Positions 44,443 to 53,704 of a stretch of DNA of 64,000 nucleotides are shown piece after piece. The DNA is from Bradyrhizobium canariense. Its GTDB lineage: Bacteria > Pseudomonadota > Alphaproteobacteria > Rhizobiales > Xanthobacteraceae. The DNA is taken from positions 434,001 through 498,000 of the forward strand of contig NZ_JAFCKJ010000002.1 of assembly GCF_018130465.1 (NCBI RefSeq), in the 5' to 3' direction. Numbering within the stretch: the stretch's first letter is position 1; the number at the start of each line of letters is the position of its first letter. A program made the translations under genes and the position numbers. The notes under the pieces were generated by a model. It did not search any database. It saw nothing but the letters and a program-made list of their open reading frames with translations, and was not told where the DNA came from.

Positions 44443-45543
44443 TCAGATGCCAAAAGTCAGCTGCGGCTCCGCCTCGTCCCCGGCCTGGAGGGAAGACAGC
44501 GATACCCCCAGCAGCCTGACGCGCTTGGGCAGCGGCATCTCGACTTCGAGCAGGCCGCAAGCCAGCCGCTCCAGATCGTCCCGGCCTGCAACTGGCGAAG
44601 GGGCGGACCTGCTGCGCGTGATGATCTCGAAGTCGGCAAATTTGATCTTCAAGGTAACGGTGCGGCCACGGTTGCCGGTCGCCTCGCAATGGCGCCACAC
44701 CTTGTCGACGAGCGGCTTGAGCTCGGCGACCAGTGCGTCGAATTCGGTGAGATCGCTTGAGAACGTGGTCTCCGCGCCGATGGATTTGCGGACCCGGTCG
44801 GCCCGGACCGGCCGTTCGTCGACACCGCGCGATATCCAGTAGTAATAGGCGCCCGACTTGCCGAAATTCGCATTCATGAACTCCAGCGTCTGATGACGAA
44901 TATCGAGGCCGGTGAACATGCCGAGCGCGTTCATCTTCGCGGCTGTCGCCGGGCCTATCCCATGGAATTTGCCGACGGGCAGCGTCTCGACAAAGGCGGG
45001 GCCCATCTCCGGCGAGATCACGAACTGCCCGTTGGGCTTGCGATGATCGGAGGCGAGTTTTGCCAGAAACTTGTTGTACGAGATGCCGGCGGAAGCGTTG
45101 AGGCCTGTCTCGGCCTTGATTGTCTCGCGAATCCGTAGCGCGACGTCCCGCCCCAGCGGGATGCCTTGCAGATTTTCCGTCACGTCGAGATAGGCCTCGT
45201 CAAGCGACAACGGCTCGATGATGGGGGTGTGCTCGGCGAAGATGTCGCGGATCTGCCTGCTGATCGCCTTGTAGGCCTCGAAGCGCGGTTTGACGAAGAT
45301 CAGGTCGGGACATTGTCGCTTCGCAGTCACGGATGGCATGGCAGAGCGAACGCCGAACTTGCGGGCCTCATAGCTGGCGGCCGCGACGACGCCACGTTCC
45401 GCGGAGCCTCCGACCGCGACCGGTTTTCCGCGCAGCTCCGGATTATCGCGTTGTTCCACGGACGCATAGAAGGCATCCATGTCGATATGGATGATCTTGC
45501 GGACGGGCGAGGCTTCGCCGGTCACCGTGTCGGATTCGCTCAT
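44443..45543 (-). CDS. dinB: DNA polymerase IV
   Basis: Y-family translesion polymerase of 366 residues. Motifs: IIHIDMDAFYASVEQRDNPELRGKPVAVGG (first catalytic Asp), YEARKFGVRSAMP, SLDEAYLDVT (second acidic pair), GISYNKFLAKLASDHRKPNGQFVI, and the helix-hairpin-helix GKFHGIGPATAAKMNALG. The C-terminal little-finger domain is followed by a short tail. I see no clamp-binding QLxLF at the very end, but QLTFGI at the C-terminus is a plausible variant clamp-binding motif. The ATG at 45543 has a poor Shine-Dalgarno. It is divergent from tspO with only about 43 bp between start codons. Confidence 0.92.
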   Translation of the reverse strand: MSESDTVTGEASPVRKIIHIDMDAFYASVEQRDNPELRGKPVAVGGSAERGVVAAASYEARKFGVRSAMPSVTAKRQCPDLIFVKPRFEAYKAISRQIRDIFAEHTPIIEPLSLDEAYLDVTENLQGIPLGRDVALRIRETIKAETGLNASAGISYNKFLAKLASDHRKPNGQFVISPEMGPAFVETLPVGKFHGIGPATAAKMNALGMFTGLDIRHQTLEFMNANFGKSGAYYYWISRGVDERPVRADRVRKSIGAETTFSSDLTEFDALVAELKPLVDKVWRHCEATGNRGRTVTLKIKFADFEIITRSRSAPSPVAGRDDLERLACGLLEVEMPLPKRVRLLGVSLSSLQAGDEAEPQLTFGI

Positions 45544-45586
45544 GGAAAGATGATACAATTGCGCGAGGTGAAGCGCGAGGTGATGG

Positions 45587-46057
45587 ATGCTTCGATTGTC
45601 GTTCTTCGTCGTCGCCGTGGTCGGCATCGGCTGGCTGATCGGCGCGACCAATCTCCCCGGAGACTGGTATGCGGCCCTCGCCAAGCCGAGTTTCGTGCCG
45701 CCGAACTGGGCGTTTCCGGTGGCGTGGACCATCCTCTACATCATGATCGCGGTCGCGGGCTGGCGAACCTTCCGCCGTGAACCCAGCCGTGAACCCATGG
45801 GCAAAACGATGATGGGCAAAGCGACGCAGGCCTGGGCCGCGCAACTGATCCTCAATTTCGCCTGGTCTCCGGTCATGTTCACGATGCATCAGATCGGAGC
45901 GGCGCTCGTCATCCTCATTGGCCTGTTCGTCGCGATCGTGACCTACATCCGTCTCGAGGCATCACGAGACAGGCTGGCCGCCGCATTGTTCGTGCCCTAC
46001 GCAGCCTGGGTCGCGTTTGCCGGCGTGCTCAATGCGGCCATCTGGCGTTTGAATTGA
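45587..46057 (+). CDS. tspO: TspO/MBR family tryptophan-rich sensory protein
   Basis: A 156-residue five-helix membrane protein that binds porphyrins and, in some bacteria, controls pigment or stress responses. Signatures: IGATNLPGDWYAALAKPSFVPPNWAFPVAWTILYIMIAVAGWR, AAQLILNFAWSPVMF and the last helix PYAAWVAFAGVLNAAIWRLN. All belong to the family consensus. GCGAGGTG precedes the ATG at 45587; an ATG 4 bp upstream is out of frame. It shares a very short divergent promoter region with dinB. Confidence 0.92.
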   Translation: MLRLSFFVVAVVGIGWLIGATNLPGDWYAALAKPSFVPPNWAFPVAWTILYIMIAVAGWRTFRREPSREPMGKTMMGKATQAWAAQLILNFAWSPVMFTMHQIGAALVILIGLFVAIVTYIRLEASRDRLAAALFVPYAAWVAFAGVLNAAIWRLN

Positions 46058-46151
46058 GACGTTCAGTCCCGAGTTCATCAAAGAACAATCTCAGGCTTGT
46101 GAGTGGCAAGCATGGGCAGGCGACCTAATATGAGCCGGCGGAGGACAGCAC

Positions 46152-46361
46152 ATGCAATACAGCTCCGAGCTCGTTCACACGATGCGTCAGGCACTTGAGA
46201 CCGTGATGGCAAACGTCCCGGCCCATCAGTCGGTGTTCGGCCTGAAAGCCGCCGTAGCCGAATGCATTTTGAAGGCTGCCGCACACGGCCAGACGTCATA
46301 CGACGGACTGGTGACGTCGGCTTCCGACCAGATCCAGGCGATCATCTCGATGCTGACCTGA
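46152..46361 (+). CDS. Small conserved hypothetical protein
   Basis: A 69-residue helical protein starting MQYSSELVHTMRQALETVMANVP and ending SDQIQAIISMLT. There are no membrane segments and no Cys apart from one in AECILKAA. GGAGG lies 8 nt before the ATG, which supports translation. I do not recognise a family. It lies between tspO and the tRNA-Arg gene, which is on the other strand. Confidence 0.6.
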   Translation: MQYSSELVHTMRQALETVMANVPAHQSVFGLKAAVAECILKAAAHGQTSYDGLVTSASDQIQAIISMLT

Positions 46362-46452
46362 GCGGGTGCTTGGCTGAGCAGGCGATGACTCCGGCGCGGG
46401 CGGTAACAAGGCAGCTCGGGCGAGGGTACCTCCAGCGTGCACTGGAAGAGAC

Positions 46453-46529
46453 TGGCGCACCCGACACGATTCGAACGTGTGACCTTTGCCTTCGGAGGGC
46501 AACGCTCTATCCAGCTGAGCTACGGGTGC
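46453..46529 (-). tRNA. tRNA-Arg (CCG)
   Basis: 77 nt, including an encoded CCA. On the minus strand the acceptor stem GCACCCG pairs with CGGGTGC. The D-arm GCTCAGCTGGATAGAGC is normal. The anticodon stem TTGCC/GGCAA encloses the loop CTCCGAA, with anticodon CCG at 46493-46495. The T-arm contains GTTCGAATC. It reads CGG codons, which are common in this GC-rich genome. No integrase or duplicated 3' end is seen nearby. Confidence 0.97.
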
Positions 46530-46588
46530 TAGTCGAGGTTCATTTAGCCGATTGGCGGGGGGCGGGCAACCGCTTCCGCCGTCTCAGG

Positions 46589-47644
46589 TCAGGCTGATTT
46601 GCGGGCCATACGGCCAGGAACCGGCAGGCTGTCCCGGCCGAGGCTGGCGAACTCGGCGAGCAGCCGTTCGGCGCAGATGACGCGGTTGCGACCGAGCCGT
46701 TTGGCCGCATAGAGCGCCTCGTCGGCCGCACCGAGCAGCCGGGCGGGGCTGCCGTCGGTTTCGCCCGGAATGTGGCTGGCGACACCGACACTCAGGGTGA
46801 CGTGGTCACCGGCCCCGATGGCGCCATGGGCGATCCGCAAGGCCATCACCGCGCGGCGGATCTCGTCGGCGATGGCGCAGGCAGTATCGCAACCCATGTC
46901 CGGCAGGATCAGCGCGAATTCCTCGCCACCGTAGCGGCTGGCGAGATCGAGCGGGCGCACGGCATGCCTGCTGACGACGGAAGCGACCGCGCGCAGGCAT
47001 TCGTCGCCGCTCTGGTGGCCGTGGCGGTCGTTGAACAGCTTGAAATGATCGACGTCGCCGAACAGCAGCGCCATCGGCTTCTGCGTCCGCTGGGCGCGGG
47101 CCCATTCGCTCATCAGCATCTGGTCGAACGAGCGGCGGTTCGACAGACCGGTCAGCCCGTCCTTGGTGGCGAGCTCCTTCAGTGCCATCTCGGCGCGCTT
47201 CTGGTCGGTGAGGTCGCGCAGCGTCTCCACCACCGCGATCAGATGGCCGGCCTCGTCGTGAATGGGGCCGGCGTCGATGGCGAGATAGAGCTGGCTGCCG
47301 AGCTTCGGCATCACGCACCAGTTCTCGGCGCTGAAACCGAGTCCGTTATGGCCGCGCGCGGCATATTCCGAATAGAACTCCGGCAGCTGCTCCGGGCGGT
47401 CGAGCGCGACGAGGTCGGCGAGACAAGGGCGCTTGGTCTCGTAGAAGGCCTGCCAGTGCTTATTGGTGCCGATCACGTCGGAGGCGGCAACGCCGGTCAG
47501 TCGCTCGCAGGCCCTGTTCCAGATCACGACACGGCGCTTCGGGTCGATCACGAAGGTCGGCACCACCAGATGCTGCATCAGCCGCACGGCGTAGGAATCC
47601 GCTACGTCGACCGTCTTCGCTGCAATTTTCCTCGGCTTCGCCAT
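46589..47644 (-). CDS. PAS-GGDEF diguanylate cyclase
   Basis: A 351-residue cytosolic protein. The PAS domain is residues 20-145 (VVPTFVIDPKRRVVIWNRACERLTGVAASDVIGT opens it). The GGDEF domain (about 160-325) has the active-site motif RYGGEEF at 237-243. The inhibitory I-site RPLD (230-233) is exactly five residues before GGEEF, so the enzyme should be active and feedback-inhibited by cyclic-di-GMP. The ATG at 47644 is one base past the stop of the upstream GGDEF-EAL gene, which points to one operon. Confidence 0.9.
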   Translation of the reverse strand: MAKPRKIAAKTVDVADSYAVRLMQHLVVPTFVIDPKRRVVIWNRACERLTGVAASDVIGTNKHWQAFYETKRPCLADLVALDRPEQLPEFYSEYAARGHNGLGFSAENWCVMPKLGSQLYLAIDAGPIHDEAGHLIAVVETLRDLTDQKRAEMALKELATKDGLTGLSNRRSFDQMLMSEWARAQRTQKPMALLFGDVDHFKLFNDRHGHQSGDECLRAVASVVSRHAVRPLDLASRYGGEEFALILPDMGCDTACAIADEIRRAVMALRIAHGAIGAGDHVTLSVGVASHIPGETDGSPARLLGAADEALYAAKRLGRNRVICAERLLAEFASLGRDSLPVPGRMARKSA

Positions 47645-47645
47645 C

Positions 47646-50600
47646 TCAGGCCACCGCCGCCACCGGCAAGGCATGGCTCGGACCGAACAGCTTTCGCACT
47701 TCGCAGGCCGGCTTCGGTTTGCTGAAAAGATAACCCTGCATCTCCGTGCAGCCGAGCGCGCGCAGCATCTCGCGCTGCGCCTCGGTCTCGACGCCCTCCG
47801 CGACCGTGGTCATGTTGCTGGCGGCGGCGATGTTCACCACCGCCTGCACGATCACGGGCGCGCCGCTCGTCTCCGCGATATCGGCGACGAAGCAGCGGTC
47901 GATCTTGATCTTGTCGAACGGGAAGCGCTTCAGATAGCTGAGCGAGGAGTAGCCGGTGCCGAAATCATCGAGCGCGATGCGCACGCCGATCGCGCGGAGC
48001 TGGTGCAGGATCGAGAGCGCCGCCTCGTCGTCGCGGATCAGCACGGCCTCGGTGATCTCGAGCTCGAGCCGGGACGGGGCAAGTCCGGAAGCGGCAAGCG
48101 CGCCGGCGATCCGCAGCGCCAGCGTGTCGCATTTGAGCTGCACCGGCGAGACGTTGACGGCGACACGCACATGTGCCGGCCAGGTCGCGGCCTCGTTGCA
48201 GGCCATGCGCAGCACCCAGTCGCCGAGCTCGTTGATCAGGCCGGTGTCCTCGGCAATCGGAATGAACTCCGCTGGCGACACCATGCCGCGCTCGGGATGC
48301 CGCCAGCGCAGCAGCGCCTCGCAGCCCGAGACTTCGTTGCTGCGCAGGTCGACCAGCGGTTGATAGTGAATCTCGAAACCGCCGTTCACCAGCGCCTGGC
48401 GCAGATCCTGCTCCAGGGTGAGGCGCGCCTTGGCGCTCGCATCCATCTCCGGCTCGAAGAAGCGGTGGGTGCGGCGTCCTTCGGCCTTGGCGCCGTACAT
48501 CGCGAGGTCGGCATTCTTGATGAGCTGGTCGAGGTCGGTGCCGTCCTGCGGCGCCAGCGCGATGCCGATGCTGGCATCGGTGGAGAGCTGATGACCGAAG
48601 CAGTGATAGGGCCGGCGGATCGCCTCGAAGATCCGTGTCACGAATGACACCACGTCGGCAGACGAATTGATTCCGGTCTGGATCACCGCGAATTCGTCGC
48701 CGCCGAGCCGCGCAATCAGGTCGCCCTGTCCGAGGCAGCCGCGGATGCGGGTCGCGATCGCCTTCAACAGCTCGTCGCCGACGTGATGACCGAGCGAATC
48801 GTTGATGCCTTTGAACTCGTCGACGTCGATATAGAGCAGCGCGAACTGACTGCCGCCGCCGACCTTCTCGAGTTCACGCTCGATCTGCTCGCGGAACAAT
48901 GCCCGGTTCGGCAGGTCGGTGAGCGCATCGTAATGCGCCATATGCGCGATCTTCTCGTCGGCGCGCCGTCGTTCGGTGACATCCTCGACGACATTGATGA
49001 GGTAGCGCGGCTCGCCGGATTTGTCGCGGATTCCGATTCGCGTCGAGGTGATGTAGCGCAGCCCCTTGGCCTGGCTCTGCCAGGGATGTTCGTCCTTGAA
49101 CAATCCGTTGGTCGCAAGCAGCGCCTTGCTGTCGTCGTCGGTAACGACCCTGGCGGAGGCATCCGGGTACATGTCGAAGGGAGTCTTCCCAACGATGACT
49201 TCACTCGATTGGCCGAATTGCTCCTCGGCGGTCCGGTTCACCAACAGGTATTGCCGCGTTTGAGCATCCTTCACCGTGATCTGCGACGGGATGTGATCGA
49301 TGATCTCGCGCAGGAACATGTAGTTGCGGTCGCGTTCCTGCTCCAGATTGCGGCGTTCGGTGATCTCCTCGATCGTGGCGACCCATCCGCCCTGCGCGAG
49401 AGGAGTGTTGATGACCTGGAAGGCGCGGCCGTTAGGCAGCTCGTGGACCCTGGTGGAGACGGTGCCTTCAGCGACGACCTTCATGACGTCGGCGCAAAAC
49501 GCATCGACGTCGCCACCGAATGCGCCACGCTCCTTGCGGTGGTGCATCGCCTCACTGATGTGGCAGCCGGGCTTGATGACGTCGTGCGAGAGGTCGAACA
49601 TGTCAGCGTAGCGGCGGTTGCAGGTGACGATGCAGCCGGCGGCGTCGTACAGGATCAGCCCCTGCGACATGTTGTTCAGGGCAGTGTCGAGCCGTCCCCG
49701 CTCAGCTTCCAGCCGTTGCTGCGCCTCGCGATTCTGCCGGTTGATCTGGCGAACGATCAGGAACAGGATCAGCGCAATCACGCTGGCCGAAAGCGCGGCG
49801 GTGGTGACCATGAAACCGGTCTGCTGCCGCCAGTCGGCCAGCGCGGCGCTCGTGGTGCTGGTCGCGACGATGACCAGCGGGAAATGCGAAAGCGAGGCCG
49901 CGGAGCCGAGGCGGTCCTCGCCGTCGATCGGACCCTTGACGCGCAGGGTGTGCCGGCCACCTTCGGCCAGCATCTTGCGCATCAGCGGCGCGTCCTTGAA
50001 GCTCTTGCCGATCAGCTCTTCGACATGCGGGTAGCGCGCCAGCATCTTGCCTTCGCGGTCGAACAGCGAGATCGCCGTGCCCTCCGCAAGCGCAACGGAT
50101 GCGAAATAGTTCTGGTAGCTGTCGGGATCGATCCGGCGGACCATCGCGCCGAAGAAGCTGCCGTCCGTGCCGTTCAGCCGACGCGCGACAATCGTGGTCC
50201 ATTTCCCGATGATGAAGCTGCGGACTGACTCCAGCACCACCGGTTCGGCCATCGGATTCGATTTGAACGTCTGAAAGTAGGCGCGCGACGAGACGTTGAT
50301 CTTGGGCAGCGGCTGGGCCCGCGACCAGTTGATCAGGTCGCCGTCGGCATCGTAGATCGCGATGTCGCCGAGGTAAGACACGGAGCTGATCTTGCTGCGC
50401 AGCATCTCGTTTGTCGCAGGTCCGGACATGCGCTCGCGGAACGTCGCGGCCGAACTGATCTCCGGCAGGTTCATCTGCCCGATCACGTCGGCGGCGACGA
50501 CGTCGGAATCCTCAAATTGCTGATCGAAGTGCCGCGCGATCAGCTGCACCGTGTTTTCCAGCTCGCGCTCGCGGTTGCCCAGGGTACGTTCGCGAAATTC

Positions 50601-50756
50601 GCCAATGGCCATGGCGGTCACGGCGAAGATCCCCGCGACCAGCAGCACGCCGCACAGGGTCAGCCACAGCACCGGTCCACGCCGAATGGCTCGCTCCCAG
50701 CCGTGCTTCGCGGCTAGGAACATTCCGGCTGCAATGCCTGCAAAGACCTGGCGCAT
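47646..50756 (-). CDS. Membrane GGDEF-EAL protein with Cache and PAS domains
   Basis: A 1036-residue dual cyclic-di-GMP enzyme. Transmembrane helices at about 28-51 and 313-335 bracket a periplasmic double-Cache sensor domain (52-310). Two PAS domains follow (about 350-470 and 480-595). The GGDEF domain has intact GGDEF at 685-689 but no I-site. The EAL domain starts near 785, with EAL at 813-815 and DDFGTGYSS further on. Both catalytic motifs look functional, so the net activity cannot be predicted. The ATG at 50756 has GGGAGG 6 nt upstream. It forms an operon with the PAS-GGDEF gene downstream. Confidence 0.9.
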   Translation of the reverse strand: MRQVFAGIAAGMFLAAKHGWERAIRRGPVLWLTLCGVLLVAGIFAVTAMAIGEFRERTLGNRERELENTVQLIARHFDQQFEDSDVVAADVIGQMNLPEISSAATFRERMSGPATNEMLRSKISSVSYLGDIAIYDADGDLINWSRAQPLPKINVSSRAYFQTFKSNPMAEPVVLESVRSFIIGKWTTIVARRLNGTDGSFFGAMVRRIDPDSYQNYFASVALAEGTAISLFDREGKMLARYPHVEELIGKSFKDAPLMRKMLAEGGRHTLRVKGPIDGEDRLGSAASLSHFPLVIVATSTTSAALADWRQQTGFMVTTAALSASVIALILFLIVRQINRQNREAQQRLEAERGRLDTALNNMSQGLILYDAAGCIVTCNRRYADMFDLSHDVIKPGCHISEAMHHRKERGAFGGDVDAFCADVMKVVAEGTVSTRVHELPNGRAFQVINTPLAQGGWVATIEEITERRNLEQERDRNYMFLREIIDHIPSQITVKDAQTRQYLLVNRTAEEQFGQSSEVIVGKTPFDMYPDASARVVTDDDSKALLATNGLFKDEHPWQSQAKGLRYITSTRIGIRDKSGEPRYLINVVEDVTERRRADEKIAHMAHYDALTDLPNRALFREQIERELEKVGGGSQFALLYIDVDEFKGINDSLGHHVGDELLKAIATRIRGCLGQGDLIARLGGDEFAVIQTGINSSADVVSFVTRIFEAIRRPYHCFGHQLSTDASIGIALAPQDGTDLDQLIKNADLAMYGAKAEGRRTHRFFEPEMDASAKARLTLEQDLRQALVNGGFEIHYQPLVDLRSNEVSGCEALLRWRHPERGMVSPAEFIPIAEDTGLINELGDWVLRMACNEAATWPAHVRVAVNVSPVQLKCDTLALRIAGALAASGLAPSRLELEITEAVLIRDDEAALSILHQLRAIGVRIALDDFGTGYSSLSYLKRFPFDKIKIDRCFVADIAETSGAPVIVQAVVNIAAASNMTTVAEGVETEAQREMLRALGCTEMQGYLFSKPKPACEVRKLFGPSHALPVAAVA

Positions 50757-50892
50757 TCCCCCTCCCTGAAGAGACAGGAATACACCGCACAAATGGCGCA
50801 AACCTTAGCAAAGCCAGTTACCTAAGCATTAATCTCGTTGCGCGATCACAGTCGTGTCCAGCGAGCCGCTGCGCTGCATCATGAATCGCGCG

Positions 50893-51978
50893 TTAATGCG
50901 AGTTGCCCGTGCTCTTGTCGCCGCCGGCATTGCGCAGCCGTCCGACCACGCCGGTCGGAAAAAAGTAGACGCTGGCGATGAAGAGCAGCCCGAGCCACAG
51001 CAGCCAGCGGTCGGGATGCAACAGCCCCGGCAGCAGCGGTAGACCGGCTTCCGACGCCGCCTTGGAGGCGACGCCCATCAGCGACTGCAGATAGTTCTGG
51101 GCGAGGATGAAGATGGTGGCGCCGATGATCGCGCCGTAGATCGTGCCCATGCCGCCGATCACGACCATCAGGAGAATGTCCAGCATGATCGAGAAGCTGA
51201 GCGAGGTATCGGGACCGGCATAGCGCAGCCACAGCGCATTGAGAATGCCGGCACCGGCGGCCACCAGTGCGGCGATGCAGTTGGCGTAGGTCAGGTGGAA
51301 GACGGTGCGGAAGCCGAGCGCCTCGGCGCGGAAGCGGTTTTCGCGGATGGCCTGTAGCACGCGTCCGAACGGCGAGTTCACCACCCGCAGCAAGGCGAGG
51401 ATCATCAGGGCCGAGACGGCGAACACAAGATAGTAGGTCAGGATGCGGCCGTTGACCTCGAATCCCATGAGGTTCTTGGAGATCAGCACCGTGCCGGGCC
51501 TGAGCAACTCGGGCAGCTGAAAGCTGCGGCCGTCCTCGCCGCCGGTCAGCCAGGACAGCTGCGAGGCCAGCACCTGGAAGGCGGATGCGACCGCGAGCGT
51601 GATCATGGCAAAGAAGATCGCGGCGACCCGCAGCGAGAACAGTCCGATCGCAAGCGCAAGCAGCGCGGCAAGCGGCAGGCCGACCACGATGCCGGTTGCA
51701 ACCGCGCCCCAATTCGGGCCCATCCCGTACAGCGCGATCGCGATCGCGTAGCTGCCGATCCCGTAGAACATGGTGTGTGCGAACGACACCGAACCGGTAT
51801 AGCCGAGCAGCAGGTCGTAGGAGGCGACCAGCGCGGCGAAGACGCAGATCTTGGCCGCGACGTTCAGCGCCTTCGCCCCGGGGAACAGGAACGGCGTCGC
51901 CACCAGCGCCAGGATGACGAGGACGAGAACGAGCGTGAGCACGCGGCTGCGCGGCGGATCGCCTGACAGGATCATCAT
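50893..51978 (-). CDS. livM: Branched-chain amino acid-type ABC transporter permease (LivM)
   Basis: A 361-residue inner-membrane permease with about nine spans. Family blocks are NVAAKICVFAALVASYDLLLGYTGSVSFAHTMFYGIGSYAIAI and the cytoplasmic-loop motif SPFGRVLQAIRENRFRAEALG, which contacts the ATPases. It works with LivH as the transmembrane pair. The ATG at 51978 overlaps the livH stop as ATGATG. It is the last gene of the transport block, and an imperfect inverted repeat (50826-50899) follows it. Confidence 0.9.
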   Translation of the reverse strand: MMILSGDPPRSRVLTLVLVLVILALVATPFLFPGAKALNVAAKICVFAALVASYDLLLGYTGSVSFAHTMFYGIGSYAIAIALYGMGPNWGAVATGIVVGLPLAALLALAIGLFSLRVAAIFFAMITLAVASAFQVLASQLSWLTGGEDGRSFQLPELLRPGTVLISKNLMGFEVNGRILTYYLVFAVSALMILALLRVVNSPFGRVLQAIRENRFRAEALGFRTVFHLTYANCIAALVAAGAGILNALWLRYAGPDTSLSFSIMLDILLMVVIGGMGTIYGAIIGATIFILAQNYLQSLMGVASKAASEAGLPLLPGLLHPDRWLLWLGLLFIASVYFFPTGVVGRLRNAGGDKSTGNSH

Positions 51979-52985
51979 CGGCTGGTCACCGCATAGAGGC
52001 CGCGCGGCCGCCACATCAGAATGGCGACCATCAGCAGGATGTTGGAGACGAGGGCGAGCTTCGGCACCAGGAAGCCGCCATAATTGGCAATCATCGCCAC
52101 CAGGATCGCGCCGATGAAGCAACCGCCGATCGAGCCGAGGCCGCCGATGATGACGACGATGAAGATCAGGACGGTGAGGTCGTCGCTCATGGAGGCGTGG
52201 ACCTGCTCGCGATACAGCGCCCACATCACGCCGCCGAGCCCGGCCAGCGCCGATCCCGTCATGAACACACCGAGGAACAGACGGCGGATGCGATAGCCGA
52301 GCGCCTCGACCATCTCGCGGTTCTCGACGCCGGCGCGGATCAGAAGCCCGAGCTTGGTTCGGTTGAGCACGAGCTGGATCGCAATGAAGACGGCGAGGCC
52401 GATCAGCGTCGCCAGCACGCGATATTTCGCGATCGCGACGTCGCCGAGGATGAAGGAGCCGCGCAGCGACGTCGGCAGCGGCGTCGGGATGATCTGTGGC
52501 CCCCACACCGCGTAGAGCGTCTGCTCGGCGACGATCAGGCCGCCCGTTGTCATCAGGATCTGCTTCAGATGCTGGCCGTAGACGGGCAGGATCAGCACCC
52601 GCTCGACGATCAGGCCGAGCGCGCCGGAGACCGCCATCGACAGCAATGCCGCCGGCGCCAGCACCGCGAGGTTCGTCCACAGCGAATCCGCCTGAAGGGA
52701 GGCCGCGAACGGCGCCAGCACCAGGGTCGCGACATAGGCCCCGACCGCGATGAAGGCGCCATGGCCGAAATTGAGCACGTCCATCAGGCCGAACACGAGT
52801 GTGAGTCCGGAGGCCATGATGAAGATCATCATGCCCATCGCGAGGCTCGCGGCCGTCAGCGTCAGCCAGGTGCTGGGGGAGCCGATCAGCGGGATCATCA
52901 CGAGGGCGACCGCGATCGGCAGCAGGATCGGCGCGATGTCACGCTTCGGCTTCGGCAGCGGATCGGCTGCGGCGAGTTCAGTCAC
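51975..52985 (-). CDS. livH: Branched-chain amino acid-type ABC transporter permease (LivH)
   Basis: A 336-residue inner-membrane permease with about eight spans. SGLTLVFGLMDVLNFGHGAFIAVGAYVATL is the family signature, and TKLGLLIRAGVENREMVEALGYRIRRLF is the coupling loop. The start is GTG 52985, overlapping the livF stop as GTGA, with GGAGG 8 nt upstream. A longer frame to 53180 overlaps livF and is rejected. Confidence 0.9.
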   Translation of the reverse strand: MTELAAADPLPKPKRDIAPILLPIAVALVMIPLIGSPSTWLTLTAASLAMGMMIFIMASGLTLVFGLMDVLNFGHGAFIAVGAYVATLVLAPFAASLQADSLWTNLAVLAPAALLSMAVSGALGLIVERVLILPVYGQHLKQILMTTGGLIVAEQTLYAVWGPQIIPTPLPTSLRGSFILGDVAIAKYRVLATLIGLAVFIAIQLVLNRTKLGLLIRAGVENREMVEALGYRIRRLFLGVFMTGSALAGLGGVMWALYREQVHASMSDDLTVLIFIVVIIGGLGSIGGCFIGAILVAMIANYGGFLVPKLALVSNILLMVAILMWRPRGLYAVTSR

Positions 52986-53704
52986 TGATGCGCCTCCAGG
53001 CTCAGGCCGAGCAGCCGCTCCTGCAGCGGCACGTCGGCGGCGAGCGCCGCCATCTCGCCGCGATGCACGATGGTGCCGTTGTCCATCACGAGCACGTTGT
53101 CGCCGAGCTCGCGGGCGGCGAAGAAATTCTGCTCGACGAGAAGGATGGTGGCGCCCTTGCGCTTGATCTCCTTCAGGCACTCGATCAGCGCCATCACGAT
53201 CGCCGGCGCCAGCCCCTTGGTCGGTTCGTCGATCAGCAAGAGCTTGCGCGGTTCGATGATGGCGCGGGCAATCGACAACATCTGCTTCTGCCCGCCCGAG
53301 AGACTTCCCGCGCGCGACAGCCAGAACCGGCGCAGCGCGGGGAAGAAGCCAAAGATCCAGTCGAGCTGGGCGTCGTCGAGCGGTCCGTCGCGCGCCGCCA
53401 GCACCAGATTCTCCTTCACCGTGAGGTCGGAGAACACCGCCATGCTCTCCGGCACGTAGCCGACGCCGAGCCGCGCGATGTCAGGCGTCGCACGACTCTC
53501 GATGCGCTCGCCGGCGAGGCTGATCTCGCCGGAGGAGGCCTGCCAGAGGCCCATGATGGTGCGCAATGTCGTGGTCTTGCCGGCGCCGTTGCGGCCGAGC
53601 AGCATGGTGGTCTGCCCCTGCGCGACAGCGAGATCGATGCCCTGGAGGATGTGATAGCGGCCGATATGGGTGTGGACACCGGAGAGCTTTAGCAGATCGG
53701 TCAT
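52982..53704 (-). CDS. livF: Branched-chain amino acid-type ABC transporter ATP-binding protein (LivF)
   Basis: A 240-residue ATPase. Walker A is GRNGAGKT (about residues 37-44), the signature is LSGGQKQMLSIARAI, Walker B is LLLIDEPTKGLAP, and the switch His position is occupied by Gln (LLVEQN), as is normal for LivF. It pairs with LivG. The ATG at 53704 overlaps the livG stop as ATGA. Confidence 0.93.
   Translation of the reverse strand: MTDLLKLSGVHTHIGRYHILQGIDLAVAQGQTTMLLGRNGAGKTTTLRTIMGLWQASSGEISLAGERIESRATPDIARLGVGYVPESMAVFSDLTVKENLVLAARDGPLDDAQLDWIFGFFPALRRFWLSRAGSLSGGQKQMLSIARAIIEPRKLLLIDEPTKGLAPAIVMALIECLKEIKRKGATILLVEQNFFAARELGDNVLVMDNGTIVHRGEMAALAADVPLQERLLGLSLEAHQ

Noticed and set aside
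46453-46529. Integration site for a genomic island at tRNA-Arg
   Set aside because: No integrase, no duplicated tRNA 3' end and no change in gene style on either side within the window.
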